A stretch of 64,000 nt of DNA from Halobacteriales archaeon QH_7_66_36. GTDB lineage: Archaea > Halobacteriota > Halobacteria > Halobacteriales > Haloarculaceae. Below, one piece after another: positions 50,772 through 58,526 of the stretch (positions are counted from its first letter, which is position 1; each line of letters starts with the position of its first letter). The notes below the pieces were generated by a model, which made no database searches, had not been told where the DNA came from, and worked only from the letters and a program-made list of their open reading frames with translations. The translations under genes were made by a program, and so were the position numbers. Location of the stretch: the NCBI GenBank assembly GCA_003021175.1, contig PXQV01000015.1:273510-337509 (forward strand), given 5' to 3'.

Positions 50772-51479
50772 GTGGCGTGGCGTCGCCTCGTCGGAACCGG
50801 GTGGCCGGTCGCGTCCGGCGCGTTCCTGCTCGCGGCGTTCGCCGCCATCTGGCTCCGTGAGTATCTCGTCCCCGGCACGCCGACGCTGACGAAACGCTAC
50901 TTCCCCGAGCGGGTGCTCGCCGCCTTCGACAAGGAGCCGCCTGTCGCCGCGGACGAATCGACGGCCGAGCCAGCGGCGCGCAATCCGGAGACGCTCCCGT
51001 CGGGGGCTGGCGTCGTCGATCCGTGTGCCGACGCGGACGACCTGTGTCTCGACGACGGGTTCCGAGCGACGTGGGACGACCGAATAGCCGCGCTCGCGGA
51101 CACCGACGCGCGGCGGGCGGCGCTGGCTCACCGGTTCGGCGTCGACGCGGACGCAATCGAGCTACGGGACCGCGAGAGCGAGACGACACACGGCCGCACG
51201 CTCGCCGAGTGGCCGTCACGGGCGACGGTGATCGCCGACCTCGCCGCGGACGACGCACTGGCCGACCGTATCGGCGGCTGGAAGGGATTCGGCGAGCGGA
51301 CGAGAACGAGCGGGCAGAGACGACTAGCCCGAACAGGCCGATCCGGAGCAGTAACCGGCACGTTTTCGTCCGAACGCACCGACCCGGGAGTATGGACCCG
51401 GAGCGCTTCGAGGAGGAGAAGTACGCCGACTACTTCCCGCGACTCCAGCAGGCGTACAAGAACGCGTTCAATCAGATGA
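50772..51479 (+). CDS. Membrane-anchored protein, function unknown (3' part may be frameshifted)
   Basis: The frame starts at a GTG. The first 30 residues hold one hydrophobic helix (VASGAFLLAAFAAIWLREYL), followed by an acidic globular part (LDDGFRATWDDRIAALADTD, RIGGWKGFGERTRTSGQRR). The last 80 bases overlap the next gene in another frame and read as low-quality Ser/Arg/Thr repeats, so the true end is probably earlier or a frameshift is present. In the same frame, upstream sequence (ANVAIAVGLTAGIAVAW) could supply an additional helix but lacks a start codon. Confidence 0.45.
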   Translation: MAWRRLVGTGWPVASGAFLLAAFAAIWLREYLVPGTPTLTKRYFPERVLAAFDKEPPVAADESTAEPAARNPETLPSGAGVVDPCADADDLCLDDGFRATWDDRIAALADTDARRAALAHRFGVDADAIELRDRESETTHGRTLAEWPSRATVIADLAADDALADRIGGWKGFGERTRTSGQRRLARTGRSGAVTGTFSSERTDPGVWTRSASRRRSTPTTSRDSSRRTRTRSIR

Positions 51480-51706
51480 ACGAGCGGTACGACTCGACGC
51501 TGATCCACGGCATCGACCAGACGGTCCTCAGCGAGTCGGAGCCCTTCTACGAGGACGGCGAGTTCCGGATCGAACTCCCCGACGACCCGGCGGGGCGGCT
51601 CGAAGGTGTGGTCGTCGTCGAGGACGAGAGGCTGGACGAGATCATAGACAAGTACGTCGAGACCATCCGCGAGGAGCTACGACGCACGTTCGACGTGAGC
51701 GCGTAA
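51392..51706 (+). CDS. Small conserved haloarchaeal protein (DUF5783-like)
   Basis: A 104-residue protein beginning MDPERFEEEKYADYFPRLQQ, with helices at both ends and a beta stretch in the middle (FRIELPDDPAGRLEGVVVVE). I associate this layout with a haloarchaeal family of unknown function. The ATG is well placed with GGGAG upstream. It lies between the membrane-anchored protein and the Cas4-like gene. Confidence 0.68.
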   Translation: MDPERFEEEKYADYFPRLQQAYKNAFNQMNERYDSTLIHGIDQTVLSESEPFYEDGEFRIELPDDPAGRLEGVVVVEDERLDEIIDKYVETIREELRRTFDVSA

Positions 51707-51790
51707 ACGGGCGAATGACTATCAAGTAACGACGAAACGGACGCGTATGAGCGGGCGAACTGAGCAACTCCGCGAGGCGGGGATGACCGC

Positions 51791-51952
51791 GTGGGAACCG
51801 CCGTGTTGCTGGTCGCCACGGTCGTCGTGCTCGTGCTGTTCGCGAGGATGGGCTTTCTCGTCTATCGCGGGCGGATGGACGCCGGCCCGTTCGTTCTCAT
51901 GACCGGCGTCGTGCTCGGCTATCTGCTCCGAGCGATACAGTCGATGGCGTAG
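51791..51952 (+). CDS. Small two-helix membrane protein
   Basis: A 53-residue frame from a GTG: TAVLLVATVVVLVLFARMGF is one hydrophobic helix, FVLMTGVVLGYLLRAIQSMA the second, joined by a basic turn (VYRGRMDAG). An ATG in another frame at 51747 starts a soluble 14-residue lead-in that might belong to it if one base is missing. Confidence 0.4.
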   Translation: MGTAVLLVATVVVLVLFARMGFLVYRGRMDAGPFVLMTGVVLGYLLRAIQSMA

Positions 51953-51983
51953 CCTGAAGTAGGAAGGCGCGGCCAGCGACCCC

Positions 51984-52628
51984 GTGCACGCCTTCACGGA
52001 CCTCGCCACGGCCGCGTACTGCCCCCGGAAGCTCTACTACCGGCTCCGCGACGACGACCACGCGACGCCAGCGGCAGTCCGGGAGCGACGCGAACTCGCC
52101 TTCCGGTATCCGGAGCTCGTCGATCCGGACGCTGATCTCTCGGAGGAGCCAATCGAGCCGACGCCGACGACGTTTCGGGCGAATCTCGGCTGTGCTCGCG
52201 AACTCGACGCGTGGGACGCGCTGTGTGCACCGGCGCGGAGGAACGCCTTCCTCGAAGGCCGGGAGGCGCGCGGTATCGCCCACAAGGTGCTCGCGGACCC
52301 CCTCTCGGTGTCTATCGTCTCCGCAGGGTCGCCGCCGGAGCAGGGCGCGTGGCGACCGCAGACGGCCCGCGCGGTCGCCGCCGCGAAGGCGCTCTCGTGG
52401 GAGGAGGGTCGGGAAGTCGGCCACGCCTACGTCGAGTACCCCGCGCATGGCGTCGTCCGGAAGCTCGGCCTCTCGACCCGGCGGAAGGCTATCTACCGTG
52501 AGGCAGTCGCACGCGCCGAGAGCATCGACGGCCCGCCGCCGCGGCTGGACGACGATTCGAAGTGCGACCCCTGCGAGTACCGCGAACAGTGTGGCGTGAA
52601 GACGCGGTCGCTACGCTCGCTTCTGTAG
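51984..52628 (+). CDS. Cas4-like PD-(D/E)XK nuclease with C-terminal cysteines
   Basis: The protein has 214 residues from a GTG. The N-terminus ATAAYCPRKLYYRLRDDD has the first Cys of a Cas4/Dna2-type iron-sulfur cluster, and the C-terminal CDPCEYREQCGVK has the other three. The central PD-(D/E)XK core is weak: VGHAYVEYPAHGVVRKLGL may carry the final strand, but the usual D...ExK is not clear. No CRISPR array or cas1/cas2 is nearby. The 3' end overlaps the convergent Sua5 gene by 18 bases. Confidence 0.72.
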   Translation: MHAFTDLATAAYCPRKLYYRLRDDDHATPAAVRERRELAFRYPELVDPDADLSEEPIEPTPTTFRANLGCARELDAWDALCAPARRNAFLEGREARGIAHKVLADPLSVSIVSAGSPPEQGAWRPQTARAVAAAKALSWEEGREVGHAYVEYPAHGVVRKLGLSTRRKAIYREAVARAESIDGPPPRLDDDSKCDPCEYREQCGVKTRSLRSLL

Positions 52629-53207
52629 CCACGCCTCGATGTCGTCGGCGAGCGGGCCGCGCCGGTGAATCGTCTCCGTCGCCACGTCCACGACGGTCGA
52701 GCCTCGTCCCCCCGCCGTCTCGCCGGCCTCGACCACAACCGCCGCCGCCTCGCGTATCTCGGGGTCGAGACCGGCGACGGTGCGCGCGCTCTCGCGGCCG
52801 GAGACGTTCGCGCTCGTCGCGGTCAGGGGGGGTGTTCGGTCGAGCAACGCGAGCGCGTCCTCGTGGTCGGGGACGCGCACGCCGACGCGGTCGCGGCCGC
52901 CGGTGAGCACGTCGGGAATCTCGGAACCGCGCTCCACGACGACCGTGACGGGACCGGGGAGGAACTCGCGCATGAACGCCCGCTCGCGGTCGGCGGGCCG
53001 GGTCACGTCGGCGGCGGTCTCGACGGAGTCGACGGCCATCGAGACGGGCTTCGAGCGGTCGCGCCGTTTGGCGTCGAAAACGCTGGCGACGGCATCGGGA
53101 TCGAGCGCGTCCGCGCCGAGGCCGTACACCGTCTCCGTCGGGTAGACGATCAGGTCGCCCGCGCGAGCGGCTTCGCCGGCGCGGTCGAGTGTCGCCGCGC
53201 TGACCAC
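52611..53207 (-). CDS. tsaC: Threonylcarbamoyl-AMP synthase (Sua5/TsaC/YrdC family)
   Basis: Makes threonylcarbamoyl-AMP for tRNA t6A modification. A YrdC-domain protein of 198 residues: AARAGDLIVYPTETVYGLGA, VFDAKRRDRSKPVSMAV (KxR...SKP substrate motif), FLPGPVTVVVERG, PLTATSANVSGRES. The start is a GTG that places the conserved PTETVYGLG near residue 25 as usual. It lacks the extra Sua5 domain, so it is of the TsaC type. The 3' end overlaps the Cas4-like gene. Confidence 0.9.
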   Translation of the reverse strand: MVSAATLDRAGEAARAGDLIVYPTETVYGLGADALDPDAVASVFDAKRRDRSKPVSMAVDSVETAADVTRPADRERAFMREFLPGPVTVVVERGSEIPDVLTGGRDRVGVRVPDHEDALALLDRTPPLTATSANVSGRESARTVAGLDPEIREAAAVVVEAGETAGGRGSTVVDVATETIHRRGPLADDIEAWLQKRA

Positions 53208-53211
53208 GGGC

Positions 53212-53730
53212 TTACAGCGCCGCGAGTTCGTCCTCGACGGCGTCGTACGGCGGGAAGTCGGGCCACTCCTCGGCGACCCACGCCCACTGGACGGTCATGT
53301 CCTCGTCGACGAGATAGACGGCCGGCTTCGGCTCCGAGATGCCGGCCATCCCGTCGAGGTCGTTGACGATGCCGTACGCCTCGGCCACCTCGTTGGCGGG
53401 GTCCGAGAAGAACTGGAAGCCGTCGAAGTCGTTCCACTCGCGGATGAACTCCTTGTGCTCGTACGGCGTCGAGATGGAGAGGCCGGCGAGTTCGGCGTCG
53501 TAGTCGAGCCAGCCGCGGTCGCGCACCTCCTGCCAGATGTACGTCGCCGGGAAGTCGCCGTCCATCGGGTGGAAGACGAGCAGGACGGGGCCGTCGGCGG
53601 TCAGCTCCGACAGCGCGGCGTCCTCCCAGTACTCGCTGTTGACGAGCGGACGGGTGAAGTCTGGGGCCTGCTCGCCAGCCTCGACGGGCTCGCCGTCCGG
53701 CAGGTCGACGACGTCGAAGCCGAGGTCCAT
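53212..53730 (-). CDS. Peroxiredoxin-fold protein without the peroxidatic cysteine
   Basis: A 172-residue protein of AhpC/TSA architecture: GEQAPDFTRPLVNSEYW, PVLLVFHPMDGDFPATYIWQ, LAGLSISTPYEHKEFIREWN, FQFFSDPANEVAEAYGIVND, AVYLVDEDMTVQWAWVAEEW. Where active family members have P-x3-T-x2-C, this reads HPMDGDFPATYIW, and there is no cysteine anywhere in the protein. A peroxidase reaction of the normal kind is therefore unlikely. It directly precedes Sua5 and follows a glutaredoxin-like gene with no gap, which may supply thiol chemistry. Confidence 0.85.
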   Translation of the reverse strand: MDLGFDVVDLPDGEPVEAGEQAPDFTRPLVNSEYWEDAALSELTADGPVLLVFHPMDGDFPATYIWQEVRDRGWLDYDAELAGLSISTPYEHKEFIREWNDFDGFQFFSDPANEVAEAYGIVNDLDGMAGISEPKPAVYLVDEDMTVQWAWVAEEWPDFPPYDAVEDELAAL

Positions 53731-54024
53731 TCAGTTCCCCCCGTCGGCGCGGAGCGTCTCGCCCTCGGTCTCGCGCCCGCCGTACGTCGTCTCGACGTAC
53801 TCGACGATGTTGGCGGACTCGGACATCGTGACGCCGGTGTTCTCGTCGACGATGGCCGGCACCGTGCGGGCACCGGAGATGCGCTGGACCGCGTCGCGCC
53901 GGGAGTGGCGCGCCTCCACGAACCGGGATTCGTACTCGACGCCGTTGTCCTGCAGACTCTGTACCACGCGCTCACAGAAGGGACAGCCCTGCAGTCGGTA
54001 CAGGGTGATCGTGTCGTCCGACAT
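53731..54024 (-). CDS. Glutaredoxin-like protein
   Basis: A 97-residue thioredoxin-fold protein starting TITLYRLQGCPFCERVVQSL with the redox CPFC motif, then EARHSRRDAVQRISGARTVP with the cis-Pro, and MSESANIVEYVETTY. The sizes and motifs suit a glutaredoxin or glutathione-transferase-N-like protein. Haloarchaea use gamma-glutamylcysteine as thiol. The gene abuts the cysteine-less peroxiredoxin-fold gene. Confidence 0.88.
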   Translation of the reverse strand: MSDDTITLYRLQGCPFCERVVQSLQDNGVEYESRFVEARHSRRDAVQRISGARTVPAIVDENTGVTMSESANIVEYVETTYGGRETEGETLRADGGN

Positions 54025-54078
54025 GGCTTGGGATACGCCCGGTCGCCCCCTAAGCGTGTCGCCCGCGCAGTCGTGTCC

Positions 54079-54470
54079 GGTAGTGTTCGGCTAATAGTGA
54101 CTCCGGGGACTAGGCGGCCAACGAGGTGTAGAAAGCCCCCAGTCGCTCGACCGTCTGCTCGCGGCCGGTGGCCGTCTGTTCGCGGCTTCGCCGCTCACAC
54201 GGCCCGAGGGACCGATAGTCCCTCGCTGCTCGCACGGCCCGTTTCTCGCTCACTGCGTTCGCTGGGGTGTCCTCGCGCGGTTGCACCGCGCGAGCGGCCC
54301 GAGGCGACGCCGTCGCCTCGCGTCTTCTGGACGCTGGGGCCGGATCAAGCGCCCACCGGGAGAGCAGAACTCTCCCGAGCAATCGGCGGCGGAGCCGCCG
54401 ATAACGGCCCCTTTCAGTTCCACCCACGCAGTTTTTGTGGCGGGCGACGACCCGCATATCTGAACATCGC
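54079..54470. mobile_element. MITE-like repeat, copy 2 (opposite orientation)
   Basis: The 495-base gap 54025-54519 has no gene but a segment ending in GGTAGTGTTCGG at the left and a CTGAACATCG-type end at the right. On the minus strand it contains ACTGAAAGGGGCCGTTATCG, GGCGGCTCCGCCGCCGATTG and CTCGCGCGGTGCAACCGCGC, and near the left AACGAGGTGTAGAAAGCCCC. All of these recur in copy 3 on the plus strand. Confidence 0.55.
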
Positions 54471-54519
54471 TCCTGGCCGGGAGGGCAGGCTATTTCACGC
54501 GGCCAGAGTATGCCGACGC

Positions 54520-55305
54520 ATGGAGTTGGGACTCGACGGAGACGCGGCACTGGTGACGGCGGGAAGCGGCGGGCTCGGACTGGCGAGCGCGACGGCACTG
54601 GCGGAGGAGGGGGCCCACGTCGCGGTGTGCGGGACGACGCCCGAACACGTCGACGAGGCGCGGGCGACGCTCGAAGCGACCGGCGACGGCGACGTGCTCG
54701 CCGTCGAGGCGGACATCACCGAGAAGGACGCCATCGAGGAATTCGTCGCCGAGACGGTGGATGCCTTCGGCGGTCTCGACCACGTCGTCACGAGCGCCGG
54801 CGGACCGCCCTCGGGGAGCTTCCTCGACACCGACGACGAGGACTGGCAGCGCGCTCACGACCTGCTCGTGATGAGCGTCGTCCGGACGACCCGTGCGGCG
54901 TATCCGCATCTCGTGGAGGGAGCGGGGAGCGTCGTCAACATCACCTCCCGCTCGGTCAAGGAAGTCATCGACGGGCTGGTTCTCTCGAACGCCGTCCGGC
55001 GCGGCGTGCTCGGGCTGATGAAGACCCAGAGCCACGAGTGGGCACCGGACGTGCGGGTGAACGCCGTCCTCCCCGGCGCACACGAGACCTCCCGGATCGA
55101 GGATCTCGTGGAGCAGGGGGTCGAGCGCGGCGAGTACGACTCCTACGAGGAAGGCATCGACGATTGGAGCGAGGGGATTCCGGCGGAGCGGGTCGGCGAC
55201 CCCGCCGAACTGGGCGAGACGGTCGCGTGGCTCTGTTCCGAGGCCGCGAGCTACGTCACCGGGACGGCCATCCCAGTCGATGGTGGGAGCACGCGCTCAG
55301 TCTAA
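54520..55305 (+). CDS. SDR oxidoreductase with altered active site
   Basis: A 261-residue Rossmann protein from the ATG at 54520: DAALVTAGSGGLGLASATAL (cofactor loop), VVTSAGGPPSGSFLDTDDED, SVVNITSRSVKEVIDGLVLS (catalytic Ser region) and AVRRGVLGLMKTQSHEWAPD, ending GTAIPVDGGSTRSV. The usual YxxxK that follows the Ser reads SNAVRRG, so Tyr and Lys are absent. This variant is seen in a group of SDRs, and the reaction is uncertain. The C-terminus overlaps the convergent nucleotidyltransferase by nine bases. Confidence 0.82.
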   Translation: MELGLDGDAALVTAGSGGLGLASATALAEEGAHVAVCGTTPEHVDEARATLEATGDGDVLAVEADITEKDAIEEFVAETVDAFGGLDHVVTSAGGPPSGSFLDTDDEDWQRAHDLLVMSVVRTTRAAYPHLVEGAGSVVNITSRSVKEVIDGLVLSNAVRRGVLGLMKTQSHEWAPDVRVNAVLPGAHETSRIEDLVEQGVERGEYDSYEEGIDDWSEGIPAERVGDPAELGETVAWLCSEAASYVTGTAIPVDGGSTRSV

Positions 55306-56289
55306 CGCGTCCACCACCTCGCGCACACGCTGGGCGTCCCCCTTGCGCACGACGACTGTCCGGCCGTCGTACGTCGCGACGACCAGTCCGGAGACGCCGA
55401 CGGCGGCGACGTGGTCGTCCGCGCCCGCGGCGAGCACGCAGTCCTCGCAGTCGACCGCGAGCGTCTCCCCGAGGCGGGCGTTGCCGTCCGCGTCGGTGTC
55501 TCCGGCGAGCACTCGCTCGGAGGCGTCCCACGCGCCCAGATCGTCCCACGCGAAGTCTGCCGGAAGGACGAACGCGTTCTCGGCGTCCTCCATCACCGCG
55601 TAGTCGATGCTGACCGGCGCAACGTCGGCGAACGCATCCGCCGGATCTGCGGCGAGCGCGTCGAGGAAGTCACCGAGGCCGCTCGCTCGTGCGGCTTCGA
55701 GCAGCGCGTCCGGCGTCCACGCGAACACGCCGGCGTTCCAGAGATACCCCTCCTCGCAGTACCGGGCGGCGGTGTCGGCGTCCGGCTTCTCCGCGAACGT
55801 CGCGACAGCGTGGTAGTCACCGTGTCGTTTCCCCGGCTCGATGTAGCCGTAGCCGGTGGCAGGTCTGGTCGGCCGTACGCCGAGCGTAACCAGCCCCGCC
55901 GTGTCGCGAGCGATGGCCGCCGCGCGGGTCAGCGCGGCCGCGTAGCCCTCGCCCATGTGGTGGTCGCTGGGGAGGTTGACCAGTACGGGGTCGTCGTGGC
56001 GCGCCATGACCTCGTGGGCCGCGTAGATCAGCGCCGGGCCGGTATCCTTCGGTTCGGGTTCGACGAGCGTCTCGGCGTCGGGCGCGTGTTCGGGCACGCG
56101 GTCGGCGTACGCGGGCCGCGTCAGGACGTAGACGTAGTCGGCGACCGCGTTGGCACGGTCGACGGTCCGCGCGAGCGGCGACCGGTCACCGGCGAACGCG
56201 CGGAACTGTTTGGGCGTCTCTGCCGTGCTCGCGGGGTAGAGCCGCGTCCCGCGCCCGCCGGCGAGAACGACGGCGACGGTCGTGGCCAT
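55297..56289 (-). CDS. Mannose-1-phosphate guanylyltransferase-like nucleotidyltransferase
   Basis: A 330-residue enzyme that should form GDP-mannose from mannose-1-phosphate and GTP. The signature AVVLAGGRGTRLYPASTAET with PKQFRAFAG is typical, followed by VLVNLPSDHHMGEGYAAAL, TGYGYIEPGKRHG and FAEKPDADTAARYCEEGYLW plus NAGVFAW. This matches the type I/ManC catalytic domain without the isomerase extension. GDP-mannose feeds N-glycan or polysaccharide synthesis. Other sugar nucleotidyltransferase specificities remain possible. Confidence 0.85.
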   Translation of the reverse strand: MATTVAVVLAGGRGTRLYPASTAETPKQFRAFAGDRSPLARTVDRANAVADYVYVLTRPAYADRVPEHAPDAETLVEPEPKDTGPALIYAAHEVMARHDDPVLVNLPSDHHMGEGYAAALTRAAAIARDTAGLVTLGVRPTRPATGYGYIEPGKRHGDYHAVATFAEKPDADTAARYCEEGYLWNAGVFAWTPDALLEAARASGLGDFLDALAADPADAFADVAPVSIDYAVMEDAENAFVLPADFAWDDLGAWDASERVLAGDTDADGNARLGETLAVDCEDCVLAAGADDHVAAVGVSGLVVATYDGRTVVVRKGDAQRVREVVDALD

Positions 56290-56319
56290 GCTCGCGTCTC
56301 GTGGTCGACGAAGAAACCG

Positions 56320-56607
56320 TTACTCCTCCCACGTCTCGACGGTTCCCTCGCGGACATCCGCGACACACCCTTCACAGTCCGGGTGGTCGGCCTCGTAGCA
56401 GGCGGGTCGCCCCTTCGAATCGACCGGGACGGCGCGCTTCTCGGCGTCTCGGCGACAGACGATGCGGGCGTTCCCCTCCCCGTCGGTCGGCAGGTCGTAC
56501 GTCTCGGCTTTTCCCGTGTCGTACTCTCGGCGCGCCGTCTCGTACTGCTGGCCCGCCGCGCGGAGCTTCGCCCGCAACAGCTCCGCGAGCCGAGGGGGAT
56601 CGCTCAT
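56320..56607 (-). CDS. Small conserved protein with four cysteines, function unknown
   Basis: A 95-residue protein: helix LAELLRAKLRAAGQQYETAR, then RIVCRRDAEKRAVPVDSKGR, PACYEADHPDCEGCVADVRE. The four Cys are spread as C...C...C-x2-C and could bind zinc. It lies in the same direction as its neighbours, 47 bases from the amidohydrolase. I recognise it only as haloarchaeal-type. Confidence 0.62.
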   Translation of the reverse strand: MSDPPRLAELLRAKLRAAGQQYETARREYDTGKAETYDLPTDGEGNARIVCRRDAEKRAVPVDSKGRPACYEADHPDCEGCVADVREGTVETWEE

Positions 56608-56654
56608 ATCGGTACGTCGGCGTCAGTCCACTACAATCCGTCGGCAGGTCGGTC

Positions 56655-57950
56655 TCACTCCGCGGCGAGGTCGGCGATGGCTGTCGCGAGCACGCGCGTG
56701 GCGGCCGCACAGTCCGCCCAGTCGGTCCACTCCGCGGGCGTGTGCGAGAGGCCGTCTCGCGACGGCGCGAACAGCATTCCGGCGTCCGTCACCTGCGCGA
56801 CGTACATCGAGTCGTGGGCCGCGCCCGAGTGGAGGCCGAGGGTCTCGACGTCGACGCGCTCGCCGGCCGCCCGGAGCGCGTCGCAACACCGCGACGCCAT
56901 CGAGGTCGGTTCGAGGTCGAAGCCGCGCTCGACGCGCGTCTCGACGCCGCGTTCGGCCTCGACGCGCCGCAGCGTCTCCCGCAGCGTCCCGACGAGCGAC
57001 TCCATCGACTCGTACGTCGTCGAGCGGATGTCGACCCCGAGTTCGGCGTGGCCCGGGACGACGTTCGTCGCGTTCGGCGCGACCTCGTGGCTGCCGACGG
57101 TTCCGACGGCGGCGGGGTCGGTCGGGTCGTCGACGGCCCTGTCCGCGCCGCTCAGCTCTCGGGCCGCCGCTTCCACGTCGAGGACGACCTCGCTCGCGGC
57201 CGCGAGCGCGTCCGCTCGCCCGGCCATCGGCGTCGACCCGGCGTGGTTCGTCTCGCCGTCGATCTCGACCGCACAGTGCGTGATGCCGGTGATGTCGGTG
57301 ACGACGCCGCCGGCGACGCCAGCCGTCTCCAGTTCGGTGTGCTGTTCGACGTGGAGTTCGAACCACGCGTCCCAGTCGGCGGCAGCGAGACGGCCGTCGC
57401 CGCGGTAGCCGATGGCCTCCAGCGCGGCCGCGAGACTCTGCCCGTCGTCGTCGCGCAGGGTGTGCGCGTCGTCGACCGTCCGGTCGCCCGCGGCCACGGA
57501 GGAGCCGAGCAGTCCGTCGGCGAACGTCGCCCCCTCCTCCTCGGTGAAGCACACGACCTCGACCGGTCGGGCGGGCGTGACGCCGGCCTCTCGCATCGCG
57601 CGGACGGATTCGAGCGCCGCGTAGACGCCCAGCGGGCCGTCGAAGATGCCGCCGTTCGGCACGGAGTCGAGGTGGCTGCCGGCCGCGACGGGGGCCGCGT
57701 CGAGGTCCGCGCTCGCGGGCGTCCAGCGGCCGGCGATGTTGCCCACGGCGTCGACGCGCACCTCACAGCCGGCGGCTTCGAGTTCGGCGACGAGACGGTC
57801 GCGGGCGCGTCGGTTCGCCTCCGATCCCGTGCGGACGGTGCGGCCGTGGCCCTCCTCGGACTGCTGGTCCGTGCTCGCGCCGAACTGACCGTTCGTCTCG
57901 ATGTCCTCGCGCAGTCGCTCGGTGTCGACCGCGGCGGCGACGCTGTTCAT
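56655..57950 (-). CDS. M20-family amidohydrolase (N-carbamoyl-amino-acid hydrolase/allantoate amidohydrolase type)
   Basis: A 431-residue zinc peptidase-fold enzyme from the ATG at 57950. AAGSHLDSVPNGGIFDGPLG, VVCFTEEEGATF, FELHVEQHTELETAG and GLHSGAAHDSMYVAQVTDAG carry the zinc ligands and substrate sites of the hydantoinase/carbamoylase subgroup, with NHAGSTPM in the lid domain. Likely substrates are N-carbamoyl amino acids or ureido compounds. The exact substrate cannot be read from sequence. Confidence 0.88.
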   Translation of the reverse strand: MNSVAAAVDTERLREDIETNGQFGASTDQQSEEGHGRTVRTGSEANRRARDRLVAELEAAGCEVRVDAVGNIAGRWTPASADLDAAPVAAGSHLDSVPNGGIFDGPLGVYAALESVRAMREAGVTPARPVEVVCFTEEEGATFADGLLGSSVAAGDRTVDDAHTLRDDDGQSLAAALEAIGYRGDGRLAAADWDAWFELHVEQHTELETAGVAGGVVTDITGITHCAVEIDGETNHAGSTPMAGRADALAAASEVVLDVEAAARELSGADRAVDDPTDPAAVGTVGSHEVAPNATNVVPGHAELGVDIRSTTYESMESLVGTLRETLRRVEAERGVETRVERGFDLEPTSMASRCCDALRAAGERVDVETLGLHSGAAHDSMYVAQVTDAGMLFAPSRDGLSHTPAEWTDWADCAAATRVLATAIADLAAE

Positions 57951-57991
57951 ACAGGTCGGTGCGCGCCGGCGACCAAGAAACCCCGCGCCGC

Positions 57992-58405
57992 TCACTGAAA
58001 CGCGGCGACTACATCGTCGAACCCCGGGACGAGACCGCGGGCGATGTCCGTCGTCGTGAGGATGCCGACCAGCTCGCCCTGCTTGACGACGGGGAGTTTC
58101 TTGATCTCGTGGTCGGTCATCCGGACGGTGGCGTCCCGGACCGTCGCGTCCGCGGGGATGGTGACCACGTCTTCGGTCGCGAGTTCGCGAACCGTCGTCG
58201 TCGCCGGGTCGACGCCGACCGCGACCCCGCGAGCGATGTCCGACTCCGTGAGGATGGCCGGGTCGCTCCCGTCGACGATGAGCGACCCGATGCGCTCGTC
58301 CCACAGCACCCGAGCGGCGTCCGCGACGGCGAGATTCGGATCGACGGTGCGAACCGGCGTCGTCATCTGTTCGGCGACCGGCGTCTCCAGACGTTCCGTG
58401 TCCAT
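57992..58405 (-). CDS. Two-CBS-domain protein
   Basis: A 137-residue protein from the ATG at 58405 made of two CBS domains: VAEQMTTPVRTVDPNLAVAD with GSLIVDGSDPAILTESDIAR, then ATEDVVTIPADATVRDATVR with KKLPVVKQGELVGILTTTDI. CBS pairs bind adenosine nucleotides and regulate partner enzymes or channels. No other domain is attached. Upstream in-frame sequence is open but the ATG gives the normal length. Confidence 0.9.
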   Translation of the reverse strand: MDTERLETPVAEQMTTPVRTVDPNLAVADAARVLWDERIGSLIVDGSDPAILTESDIARGVAVGVDPATTTVRELATEDVVTIPADATVRDATVRMTDHEIKKLPVVKQGELVGILTTTDIARGLVPGFDDVVAAFQ

Positions 58406-58526
58406 GTCACTCAGTGCCAACAACGGGGGTCGAACGTAATTATAGTTGATGAAGGGCTGGCGAAACCAAGCTGCCAGTGCGCGTGCCGGGCAAGCGCTAA
58501 GGGACCCCCGCCGCATCGTGCGGGCG

